From a virus, in IMG/VR virus record IMGVR_UViG_3300017773_005284, positions 1 to 21,622 of that record: a stretch of 21,622 bases of DNA. The stretch is one strand, 5' to 3'. A program made the position numbers and the translations under genes. The notes under the pieces are model-generated. The model did not search any database. It saw only the letters and a list, made by a program, of their open reading frames with translations, and had not been told where the DNA came from. Below are positions 1-6,407 of this stretch, piece after piece. The stretch's first letter is position 1. The number at the start of each line of letters is the position of its first letter.

Positions 1-839
1 TCTCCTTTTTTAGCATGCCCATTGTAGCTAACATCTCCATACGTTTGCTCAACGGCAACATAAGCTGCGTTGTTGTTAGTACAGAATGAACGTAATGATA
101 CTCCTTTGTCTTCGAATTTGCGATACAATTTAAAATCATAACTTACATCAATTAATTTTTGAAAGTGTTTTTGTGGTGCTTCAAATCTAACACCTATTTG
201 TACTGGTTTAGATTCAGTTGGAAGATCATATTCCTCTGCTAATTGTTTACCAAAATCAATACCACTTTTACCTACACCAAATATAAGTTTATCATACCTA
301 CGTTCATATTCTAAATCTTTAATTAATGATTTACCTAATACCCTTTCATTTACAAAATCAATAGCATGTACTTTAGTTTCCCATAAAAATTCTACACCAC
401 CCTCTACTAAAAAGTCATACCAATTTTTACCTATTTCGTGTAAATAATCAGTACCAACGTGCCATACTGGGAATAATCTTAAACCAAAATATGGTTTAAT
501 AAAATCTGGTTCTGCTATAGGATTTGAACATTGTACTTCTTCTGGTTTAGGGTGAAAGCGTTTAAAATTATTAATTACTTGATCAAATAATTCCATTGCT
601 TTTTCTTCACCTACATATTTACTTAAATGACCTCCAATTGATGTGTGGTATGTTAATTTACCATCAGACCAACCTCCAGCTCCTAAAAAGCCTGTCATTA
701 CTTCTTCATAAGGTCTTAAATATGGATCTTTACCCATATCAATAATGGTAATTTTACCATTAAATCCCTCATCAATTAATTTAGTAGCAGCATTTACATT
801 TGCTACTCCTGCTCCAACCATTACTACATTTGTACTCAT
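1..839 (-). CDS. FAD-dependent oxidoreductase, COG2509-like (partial, C-terminal part beyond left edge)
   Basis: The open frame starts at the ATG at 837-839 and stays open for 279 codons to the left edge, so the end of the gene is missing. The N-terminus has a Rossmann dinucleotide-binding turn (VGAGVAN, residues 8-14) with Asp34 at the end of the second strand. It is followed by GFLGAGGWSDGKLT (50-63) and GGHL (69-72). Later come GVGKSGIDFG (188-197), IGVRFEAP (215-222), RSFC (250-253) and YNGH (272-275). This set of motifs matches what I know of the COG2509 family of uncharacterised FAD-dependent dehydrogenases, so FAD binding is well supported but the substrate is unknown. The gene lies beyond a terminator, separate from the virion-type operon, and would be an auxiliary metabolic gene in a phage. 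The leader is A-rich with no Shine-Dalgarno. Confidence 0.8.
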   Translation of the reverse strand, partial: MSTNVVMVGAGVANVNAATKLIDEGFNGKITIIDMGKDPYLRPYEEVMTGFLGAGGWSDGKLTYHTSIGGHLSKYVGEEKAMELFDQVINNFKRFHPKPEEVQCSNPIAEPDFIKPYFGLRLFPVWHVGTDYLHEIGKNWYDFLVEGGVEFLWETKVHAIDFVNERVLGKSLIKDLEYERRYDKLIFGVGKSGIDFGKQLAEEYDLPTESKPVQIGVRFEAPQKHFQKLIDVSYDFKLYRKFEDKGVSLRSFCTNNNAAYVAVEQTYGDVSYNGHAKKG

Positions 840-860
840 TTTATCTTAAGTTTTATTGGT

Positions 861-870
861 TACAATATAC
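861..870 (-). promoter_or_regulatory. possible degenerate promoter element before the FAD oxidoreductase
   Basis: The coding strand reads GTATATTGTA, 21 bases upstream of the ATG at 839 and just downstream of the terminator stem. It resembles the recurring TATATTTATA element seen in other gaps, with one base lost or changed. A promoter would be expected here because the terminator should stop transcription from upstream. The match is weak. Confidence 0.2.
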
Positions 871-905
871 GAAAACAAAATGTGACCTCCAAATTGGAGG
901 CCACA
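869..905 (-). terminator. Rho-independent terminator ending the main operon
   Basis: On the minus strand the arms TGTGGCCTCC and GGAGGTCACA form a 10-pair stem with one G-U pair and a five-base loop (AATTT), at 881-905. A T-rich tract (TTTTGTTTTC) follows directly. GC-rich stems are rare in this AT-rich window, so this one stands out. It sits between the 21-residue Cys-rich ORF and the FAD oxidoreductase. On the plus strand the stem has an A-C mismatch and a poorer T tract, so it points leftward. Confidence 0.85.
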
Positions 906-954
906 GATCTCTATTTATTTTGAAAAAACACCCGGCTATGAATCGAGCTATAAA

Positions 955-1020
955 TTAACAATTACAACATGAACAATCACATGATTTTCCACATTTACAT
1001 TTTTGACAATTACATTCCAT
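955..1020 (-). CDS. 21-residue Cys-rich metallothionein-like micropeptide
   Basis: A short ORF runs from the ATG at 1018-1020 to TAA at 955-957. Of its 21 residues nine are cysteine (positions 3, 5, 8, 10, 14, 16, 18, 19, 21), mostly as C-x-C, with four lysines or acidic residues between. This is the spacing seen in metallothioneins and other metal-thiolate peptides, so metal binding is a reasonable inference, though no family match is claimed. Support for it being a gene: it is the last ORF before a terminator, it starts 18 bases after the stop of the 281-residue gene on the same strand, and it has an A-rich leader (AAATTATAAAA) like its neighbours. Chance occurrence of nine Cys codons in a genome with few Gs is unlikely, but expression is unproven. 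Confidence 0.6.
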   Translation of the reverse strand: MECNCQKCKCGKSCDCSCCNC

Positions 1021-1038
1021 TTTTATAATTTTTTATTA

Positions 1039-1884
1039 TTATCTACCATGTATCTTCCACCCATTATTACCCCCATTAACTGAACCAGCTGAAAAGGATG
1101 GTAAGGTTGAAACTAATCTAGTTCCTGTATAATCTACAGCCATATTATATACTGATATTCCTCCTCCAACAACTAAATCTATAACTGATTTAGAAAATGG
1201 TTGACCAGTTGCTGGATTGGGAATGAATACACTTTTACATGGTAAACCTATATCATTAGCTAATTGGTCAAACCCTGCAGGATTTGTATTATATACTAAA
1301 ATATTACCATTATTTGAACCAAAATTTGTTGAACCTAATATTACAATACTCATTAGTTTAAAACCTGCTCCATTATTAACTCTATGCCAAACAAAATCTT
1401 GTTTATCATCAGTCCATTCATGTCCTCCTTCAACCTGAAAATTATAACCATAATAGGGTTGAGAACCTGTATTAACTGTAGCATGAGAGCCACTATGTAT
1501 AATTGATGCTGAAACATTGTATTTACCATTAAAATATTTTGTTGATTCACTTACAGCACATGAATCTAAAGAATAAGCTCCAGCCATAGTGTCATTGTCA
1601 TTTCTTCCAGCATATTTTAATGGTCCATCTTCAATAGTTGTCGACCCATTTCCAAATCCAAATGAATGACTAGTATTTAAGTAATCTGCCTCTACTTGTA
1701 AAGAACCCGAAAAATAAGTAAGTACACCTCCACTATTTACTTTTGATTCCCACCACGTACTAATAAAATTTTGACCATACCAAGTTGGAGTATTATTATG
1801 AAGAGGAGGTGTCCACCCATTATTAATCTGCCCTACACTATGTAAAAAGCTTGATGATTTTGAAGTTATAGGTGTTGTTGCCAT
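1039..1884 (-). CDS. 281-residue protein of unknown function, virion-like composition
   Basis: I do not recognise this protein. It is rich in Gly, Ser, Asn and Thr with many aromatic residues and few charged ones, which is typical of beta-rich tail, fibre or decoration proteins. There is no signal peptide or membrane helix. Tryptophans cluster near the N-terminus (GQNFISTWWESKV, residues 37-49) and near the C-terminus (NNGWKIHGR). There are two cysteines. The start at 1882-1884 overlaps the end of the cupin-like gene by 19 bases, so it is co-transcribed with it. A candidate promoter lies inside the upstream gene at 1941-1950. A host-binding or virion surface role is possible but is only inferred from composition. 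Confidence 0.5.
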   Translation of the reverse strand: MATTPITSKSSSFLHSVGQINNGWTPPLHNNTPTWYGQNFISTWWESKVNSGGVLTYFSGSLQVEADYLNTSHSFGFGNGSTTIEDGPLKYAGRNDNDTMAGAYSLDSCAVSESTKYFNGKYNVSASIIHSGSHATVNTGSQPYYGYNFQVEGGHEWTDDKQDFVWHRVNNGAGFKLMSIVILGSTNFGSNNGNILVYNTNPAGFDQLANDIGLPCKSVFIPNPATGQPFSKSVIDLVVGGGISVYNMAVDYTGTRLVSTLPSFSAGSVNGGNNGWKIHGR

Positions 1885-2147
1885 ATTTTTAATTTTAATT
1901 TACCCGTTCCTTTAATGACACGATGCCATTGATGTCTTTTTATAAATATACGTTCGTTTAAGGAAGATGGTAATTTATTATCTAATTGTAACATCCAATC
2001 AGTTTTACCTATTATTTCAATAGATCTATCTTCATCATCACGATGCCAAAGTAATTCAATAGGATCTATATTTTCACTAAATTCTCTTATAGTGTATTCT
2101 TTTGTAACCTCTAAGTCTTTATAAGGTTTTATTTTGTTTTCCCCCAT
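1866..2147 (-). CDS. small cupin-like protein
   Basis: 93 residues. The central part reads ELLWHRDDEDRSIEII (31-46) and then a strand-turn-strand pattern to IFIKRHQWHRVIKG (67-80). A His-x-Asp pair (H35, D37), Glu44 and His75 are spaced as in one-domain cupins, where two His and a Glu coordinate a metal in a small beta barrel. I recall similar short proteins from marine phages, but the assignment is a pattern match and the catalytic role, if any, is unknown. It overlaps both neighbours by 19 bases, which shows tight translational coupling between the basic protein upstream and the 281-residue protein downstream. Confidence 0.45.
   Translation of the reverse strand: MGENKIKPYKDLEVTKEYTIREFSENIDPIELLWHRDDEDRSIEIIGKTDWMLQLDNKLPSSLNERIFIKRHQWHRVIKGTGKLKLKIWQQHL
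1941..1950 (-). promoter_or_regulatory. TATATTTATA motif inside the cupin-like gene
   Basis: The coding strand reads CGTATATTTATAAAAAG here, 56 bases upstream of the ATG at 1884. It is the same ten-base motif found in the gaps before three other genes. Because it lies within a coding region, chance is a real alternative. Confidence 0.3.
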
Positions 2148-2590
2148 TTTTTACCTTTACCTTTATCTTTACATTTAGAAGGAGTAGGTCTACAGGATGG
2201 ATATTTTGCTCGTTTTTCACCTTCTTTTCTACCACAAGATTTATATTTCATCTTGCCTGTTTTTTTATCCTTTCTTCCAGTATTACAATCAACCCATCCC
2301 CCTCCTTTACCTGGGGCTCCTTGTCTTTTAAACCATTTATTTAAGGATTCATCAACAACTTTTTGAAGTCTTTTATACCCTGAGCCATAAGGTGATGATT
2401 TTCCATCATGATTATCAACTACATTTTCTTTAACTCCCTTCCAGATATTTCCTTTTCTACACCTTACTACAGCACCTGATTTATAAGCAGAGGGTTTGTC
2501 AAATTTACGATCGGCGATACGTAAACATCTATCCCTTTTTTTCTTTTTTTCAAGAATTACTTCTCTTATTATGTTATTTAATCTACTCAT
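2129..2590 (-). CDS. basic Cys-containing small phage protein
   Basis: 153 residues from the ATG at 2588-2590. This start is preferred to a TTG two codons upstream because the ATG overlaps the previous stop as TAATG, a junction also seen at 10034 and 15916. The protein is very rich in Lys and Arg. Its N-terminus (MSRLNNIIREVILEKKKK) is a short amphipathic stretch that ends in L-E before a lysine run. A central segment reads KPSAYKSGAVVRCRKG. The C-terminal half holds WFKRQGAPGKGGGW, then CGR and YPSCRPTPSKC, with six cysteines overall. This C-terminal pattern recalls small conserved proteins of marine phages and some large DNA viruses of eukaryotes, from memory only. Nucleic-acid binding or packaging inside the head is inferred from charge. 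Confidence 0.55.
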   Translation of the reverse strand: MSRLNNIIREVILEKKKKRDRCLRIADRKFDKPSAYKSGAVVRCRKGNIWKGVKENVVDNHDGKSSPYGSGYKRLQKVVDESLNKWFKRQGAPGKGGGWVDCNTGRKDKKTGKMKYKSCGRKEGEKRAKYPSCRPTPSKCKDKGKGKKWGKTK

Positions 2591-3360
2591 TACCAAAAAC
2601 CACTAAATGATGATTTTAATCCTAATAATTTAGCATATCTAGGAAGTCTACAACTCCAATACCCTGCTTTTGTTCTGTCTTTTTTCTGTGAACATTTATG
2701 TCTTTTAGCAAATGCAGAACGTGCTTTTGAGTCATTTATTTTTGCTCTTAAACCACCAGATCCAAATCTAACAGTTTTAACTTTTTTAGTTTTAGGATCT
2801 TTAACATATACTTTATAAGCTTTTCCACCTGAAGATGAGCGCATTGGTTTTCCTATTGGTCTATTGTCTTTTTTCTTAGCTTTTTTCTTTTTTGCTTCTA
2901 TAATATTAACTATTCTTTCTTCAATAGATTCAAATTTCATATTATCCATTTCATCACGAACCCATTCTTTCTCATTATCACCTAATTGGTCATAATCCAT
3001 TCCGAATTCCATATTCGCTAACTCATCTTCAAGATCCATTTGCTCATTTAATTCAATAGGAAAATCTAATGGTACTTTTTCACCTTCAAACATACCATAA
3101 TGTCCTAAATCAGTTTCTATAAGAATTTCTTTATCATCTCCTATTACTTCAAGTATTCCTCTACTATATAATGACCTTGCTTCTGCAAATAAATTAAAGT
3201 ATTCTTGTGAACCTGCCCTATATAAATGTTCAGTTAACGGTCTATTATTGTCCATATGGAATTTTAATCCTTCAGACAATATAGCCTTTGGAGCTTTATT
3301 TTCATTAAGTACTAACGCAGTACTTTTAGTTTTACATGAGCCGCATCCACATTTACACAT
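2590..3360 (-). CDS. 256-residue protein with N-terminal Cys cluster and basic C-terminal domain
   Basis: The protein begins with MCKCGCGSCK, four cysteines in the first nine residues, a possible metal knuckle. Residues 15-155 are acidic and contain L-N-E at 18-20 and 104-106, L-S-E at 28-30 and I-I-E-A at 153-156. From there the protein changes to a strongly basic domain: AKKKKAKKK (156-164), then KPMRSSSGGKAYKVYVKDP, FGSGGLRAKINDSKARSAFAKRHKC and GYWSCRLPRYAKLLG. I recall this last domain as common in marine T4-like phage proteins but know no function for it. The sharp acidic-to-basic switch suggests an acidic propeptide and a DNA-binding mature part. It lies 7 bases after the previous gene and overlaps the next by three bases. 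Confidence 0.5.
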   Translation of the reverse strand: MCKCGCGSCKTKSTALVLNENKAPKAILSEGLKFHMDNNRPLTEHLYRAGSQEYFNLFAEARSLYSRGILEVIGDDKEILIETDLGHYGMFEGEKVPLDFPIELNEQMDLEDELANMEFGMDYDQLGDNEKEWVRDEMDNMKFESIEERIVNIIEAKKKKAKKKDNRPIGKPMRSSSGGKAYKVYVKDPKTKKVKTVRFGSGGLRAKINDSKARSAFAKRHKCSQKKDRTKAGYWSCRLPRYAKLLGLKSSFSGFW

Positions 3361-3367
3361 AATATTA

Positions 3368-4480
3368 TTAATTAAATTTGTTATAAGGTAAAGTTATGTT
3401 TTTACCTACTAATTTTCCATTTCTATATAATGATTTTTCAGTTTGAAGTAAAGCTCTTAAACCTCTTGTATTTCTTTTGGTCATATCATGTCTAATATTT
3501 AATACAGGCATTGCTCCATCTTCTTTAACATCTTCTATATCTTCATATACTTTTGAAGCTTCAATAATTAAATCATCTCCTTGTAATGAAAAATCACTTT
3601 CTTTAAATGTACCCATAACAACTGGTACTTTATCATTACCAAATATAGCTTGATAAGTATCTATTTCAGGTAAATCACTAACTATAACCCCTGGGATTTT
3701 TTCATTTGTTACTTTATTCCACATTCTTATAATAGTATCATCTTCATTTCCTCTTTTATCTACTAAAGGTTTGTATGAAATTTCATCTCCTAATTTTCCT
3801 GATATAATAGCATCTAATAAATTCATTACTTCATCTTTAAATCTTACATCTGCTGATTCCCAATAAATAGCATTCATTTTCTTTAATGATACACCACCTA
3901 AATCTTTTTCTCCTCTGTAAAAATTAGCATCTGATTTTGAATATGCTGTTGTTGAAGTTCCTGTTCCTTTTGTTTCAGTAACATCATTCCATTCTATTGA
4001 TCTATTTCCATCTGTTATAATAATATTTTTAGGACCATCTTCAAGATATTTATTTATATTAGTTACAAATATATCTTCATTTTCTAATCCTGCTGATTTT
4101 TTACCTTGAATTCCTGATGGTTTAACAGCTATTTTTACATCACCATAAGATATATAACCTAAACTTGAAAATGAAGAAGGTTGGGGATTATATTCAAATC
4201 CCTCTAATTTTTCTATATTATCAATGTATGATTGACGTTCTTGTCTAGGAACTAATAAGTGAAAATTTAAACCTTTATCTTTAAAAGCCTCATCATCTAA
4301 TTTAAAAGTATCTTTTATTATTTTTATAGCTATGGCTTTATCTTCAGCTTTAGTTTCATTCATAATACCAGTTACCATTTCGAATAACATTTTTTTATCA
4401 TTAGGATCATCCATATCTGGGTATCCTTTAGGAAATTTATATGCTACACTATTTAAAAATGTAATTAATGGATCTATCAT
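3368..4480 (-). CDS. putative nuclease of PD-(D/E)XK type, otherwise unknown
   Basis: 370 residues with no clear family. The best clue is an arrangement resembling a PD-(D/E)XK core: LENED (132-136) in a helix, a predicted strand NIIITDG (152-158), then SDANF (183-187) followed by GVSLKK (196-201), which would give Asp184 and Lys200 as the D and K of the motif. The next stretch, YWESADVRF, would be a helix. The C-terminal third (MWNKVTNEKIPGVIVSD to the end) looks like a second domain containing NTRGLRALLQTEK. The same order (GKKSAGLENE then K-x-D then S-L-K-K) is familiar to me from unnamed marine phage proteins. It follows the 151-residue gene after only 4 bases. A structure prediction would decide whether it is a nuclease. 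Confidence 0.4.
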   Translation of the reverse strand: MIDPLITFLNSVAYKFPKGYPDMDDPNDKKMLFEMVTGIMNETKAEDKAIAIKIIKDTFKLDDEAFKDKGLNFHLLVPRQERQSYIDNIEKLEGFEYNPQPSSFSSLGYISYGDVKIAVKPSGIQGKKSAGLENEDIFVTNINKYLEDGPKNIIITDGNRSIEWNDVTETKGTGTSTTAYSKSDANFYRGEKDLGGVSLKKMNAIYWESADVRFKDEVMNLLDAIISGKLGDEISYKPLVDKRGNEDDTIIRMWNKVTNEKIPGVIVSDLPEIDTYQAIFGNDKVPVVMGTFKESDFSLQGDDLIIEASKVYEDIEDVKEDGAMPVLNIRHDMTKRNTRGLRALLQTEKSLYRNGKLVGKNITLPYNKFN

Positions 4481-4484
4481 ATTT

Positions 4485-4940
4485 TTATACTTCTATGTCA
4501 ACATCAACGTCTGTTTCTTCAGCAGGTATATCTTCACTACCCCCACCATCAACATTAACGTCTGTTTCTGATTTTGATTTAGGACCATAACGTAAAATAC
4601 GACCTATAGCTTCTGCTGCTCTTTCTTCTTCAGGTAAATTAAGTAAATAATATTTTTTACCCTCTATTTGAGCAATCCAACTTCTAGAAGAATAAATAAG
4701 ATAAAATTCTTGATCATTTTTCAAATTAATTCTAAATGTTGTTGGTCTAGGTGATACCCAACCTATAGATGATAGAAAACTATCAAAATCATAAGTTAGT
4801 AAATTAATAATTACTTCTTTTAATTCTGGAAATTTTGTAAGTTCATCATACTCAACTGCTGCAGCTTCTCCTTGCTTAACACTAGCATAGACTTGAGGAA
4901 CTAATACTCTGATTTTCTCTCTTAACTCCGCTGCTGTCAT
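4485..4940 (-). CDS. 151-residue phage protein with acidic VNVD/VDVD tail
   Basis: Two parts can be seen. Residues 1-118 form a globular domain: a Glu-rich N-terminal helix (TAAELREKIRVLVPQVYASV), FPELKEVIINLLTYDF and a beta-rich part TTFRINLKNDQEFYLIYSSR followed by IEGKKYYLLNLPEEERAAEA. Residues 122-151 are a low-complexity acidic tail containing TDVNVDGGG and ETDVDVDIEV. The same V-N-V-D/V-D-V-D pattern occurs in the 287-residue protein two genes upstream, which points to a shared role or shared sequence exchange. I do not recognise the fold. The gene sits 2 bases after the EF-hand protein and 4 bases before the putative nuclease, so it belongs to the same transcript. A head-core role is inferred only from its neighbours and acidity. 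Confidence 0.5.
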   Translation of the reverse strand: MTAAELREKIRVLVPQVYASVKQGEAAAVEYDELTKFPELKEVIINLLTYDFDSFLSSIGWVSPRPTTFRINLKNDQEFYLIYSSRSWIAQIEGKKYYLLNLPEEERAAEAIGRILRYGPKSKSETDVNVDGGGSEDIPAEETDVDVDIEV

Positions 4941-4942
4941 TT

Positions 4943-6397
4943 TTACTTTTGTTTTGCTGTTGGACCTTTTCCTCCGCCTTTTGATTTATATGATGCTACT
5001 GCTCCTGCTATTGCTGAAGCTGCTTTTTTAGATTTACCTTGTTTTCTAATTTTTTTAACTAATGAATCATATGATTCTTCAATATCCTCTTCATAATCTC
5101 CATCTGCTAATTCACCACTATCAAAAGGATCTCGACTACTTTCAGCATCTCTTCCTTGCATGTGTTTGTCTGCTCTTGCGTAGGCGTCTTCTTTAACATC
5201 TTTTTTACCATCTTGATTTTCATCTTCAGCATCGATTTTTTTATCCCAAAATCCTTTAGGTAAACCTTCTAATATTTTTGAAATTCTATCTTTAGTAGTA
5301 TTTTCATTTACTTTAGCAGCATCAAAATATTTTGCTGGTTTAATATCTACTATTCTTTGCACACCTGTGTCAAACCATTTTCTAATTGCATCATCAACAT
5401 TTTTTCCACCTAAAAAGAAACTTAACATATCTTCTAAACCTTTAGATCCTTCTTTTGTAAAGTTATCAAATTCTTCATCTGAGCCAAATTCCATTTTATC
5501 ATCAGATGTAAATAAATATTCTGGTTTATTTTGCATATTAGACATTGAAAATGGCATTGCACTACCTTCATGCCCACCCATATGTCTTTCTCTTAAACTA
5601 ACTACATCTGCTCTTGGTGTTTCATTATATCTAAAGAAAATAACATATCTCTTTTTATTACCCATTCCATCTTGTGCTAATACTACTTTACTTGCAAATG
5701 CTTTTCCATTATAAGCACGGCGCCATTTATCCATATTCATATTTTCTGTAATTTTTTCATTTTCATCAATAGCATCTGTAGCTATATCTACTACAGCATC
5801 AATTTGTGGTTCTTTAATTTCAAAATCAAGGTAATGTTTAGCCCCAACTAATGCATCTTTTGCCTTGAATACTTTTGCTTGCCACCATGATGGGAAATCT
5901 ACTTCTCCCATACCATCAAATTTATCTATCATACCATATAACTCCATAGCATATTTACCAATTCTATATAAATCAGCTTTTAACATATGGGGTTCATTAT
6001 CTTCATGACCTATATCTAAATCTTCTTCTAAGTTTGAAACGTCATGTTTTTTATATTTGTCACCATCTTTTCCTTTAACAACTTTTTCTTTAAGATTTTT
6101 TTCTATGGCAGCACCTCTAGTTTTTTCATAATCTGATAATTTGCCATCTTTATTTAAATCTGCTTTTTTTGGATTTTTTAAAGAGTCTTTTATTAATTCT
6201 GTAAGTCTATTAGGTTTTGCTTTCATTGATTCTGTTTTGTTTTTTACCATATTAGTAGCACGACCATACATTACTGCTTCGGCATCTTTACCATACTTTT
6301 TAACAAGACTACGTTTATTATCCTTCATTTTCATGATAATATCTTCACGGTCTTTTACCTCAGCAGGTGTAAGTTTGCGTTCGTGTACTTTATCCAT
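4943..6397 (-). CDS. 484-residue phage protein with two EF-hand-like calcium loops
   Basis: The N-terminal 70 residues are lysine-rich. Residues 80-91 (DLNKDGKLSDYE) fit the 12-residue EF-hand loop exactly: D80, N82, D84, G85, hydrophobic L87, S88, E91. A second loop at 392-403 (DENQDGKKDVKE) keeps D392, N394, D396, G397, D400 and E403 but has Lys at the hydrophobic position. Between them is a globular part containing DIGHEDNEPHMLKADLYRIG (a layout I recall from marine phage proteins), VDFPSWWQAK and AKHYLDFE, then MDKWRRAYNGKAFASKVVLA and RYVIFFRYNETPRADVV. The C-terminus is a basic helix, SLVKKIRKQGKSKKAASAIAG, followed by GGGKGPTAKQK, probably a DNA-contact tail. Calcium binding is inferred from the motif. 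It starts 10 bases after the acidic 287-residue gene. Confidence 0.55.
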   Translation of the reverse strand: MDKVHERKLTPAEVKDREDIIMKMKDNKRSLVKKYGKDAEAVMYGRATNMVKNKTESMKAKPNRLTELIKDSLKNPKKADLNKDGKLSDYEKTRGAAIEKNLKEKVVKGKDGDKYKKHDVSNLEEDLDIGHEDNEPHMLKADLYRIGKYAMELYGMIDKFDGMGEVDFPSWWQAKVFKAKDALVGAKHYLDFEIKEPQIDAVVDIATDAIDENEKITENMNMDKWRRAYNGKAFASKVVLAQDGMGNKKRYVIFFRYNETPRADVVSLRERHMGGHEGSAMPFSMSNMQNKPEYLFTSDDKMEFGSDEEFDNFTKEGSKGLEDMLSFFLGGKNVDDAIRKWFDTGVQRIVDIKPAKYFDAAKVNENTTKDRISKILEGLPKGFWDKKIDAEDENQDGKKDVKEDAYARADKHMQGRDAESSRDPFDSGELADGDYEEDIEESYDSLVKKIRKQGKSKKAASAIAGAVASYKSKGGGKGPTAKQK

Positions 6398-6407
6398 TAT
6401 TAAAGAT

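Noticed and set aside
906-954. GC-richer patch after the Cys-rich ORF, considered as a tRNA fragment or a second terminator
   Set aside because: No cloverleaf can be built in the space and only a 3-5 pair stem is possible, so there is not enough support.
1353-1550. Minus-strand ORF of 65 codons in another frame of the 281-residue gene
   Set aside because: It is fully nested in a longer gene, has low-complexity Met/Gln/Ile content and no separate leader.
2591-2596. TTG start two codons upstream for the basic 153-residue protein
   Set aside because: The ATG at 2588-2590 overlaps the previous stop as TAATG, matching other junctions in the window.
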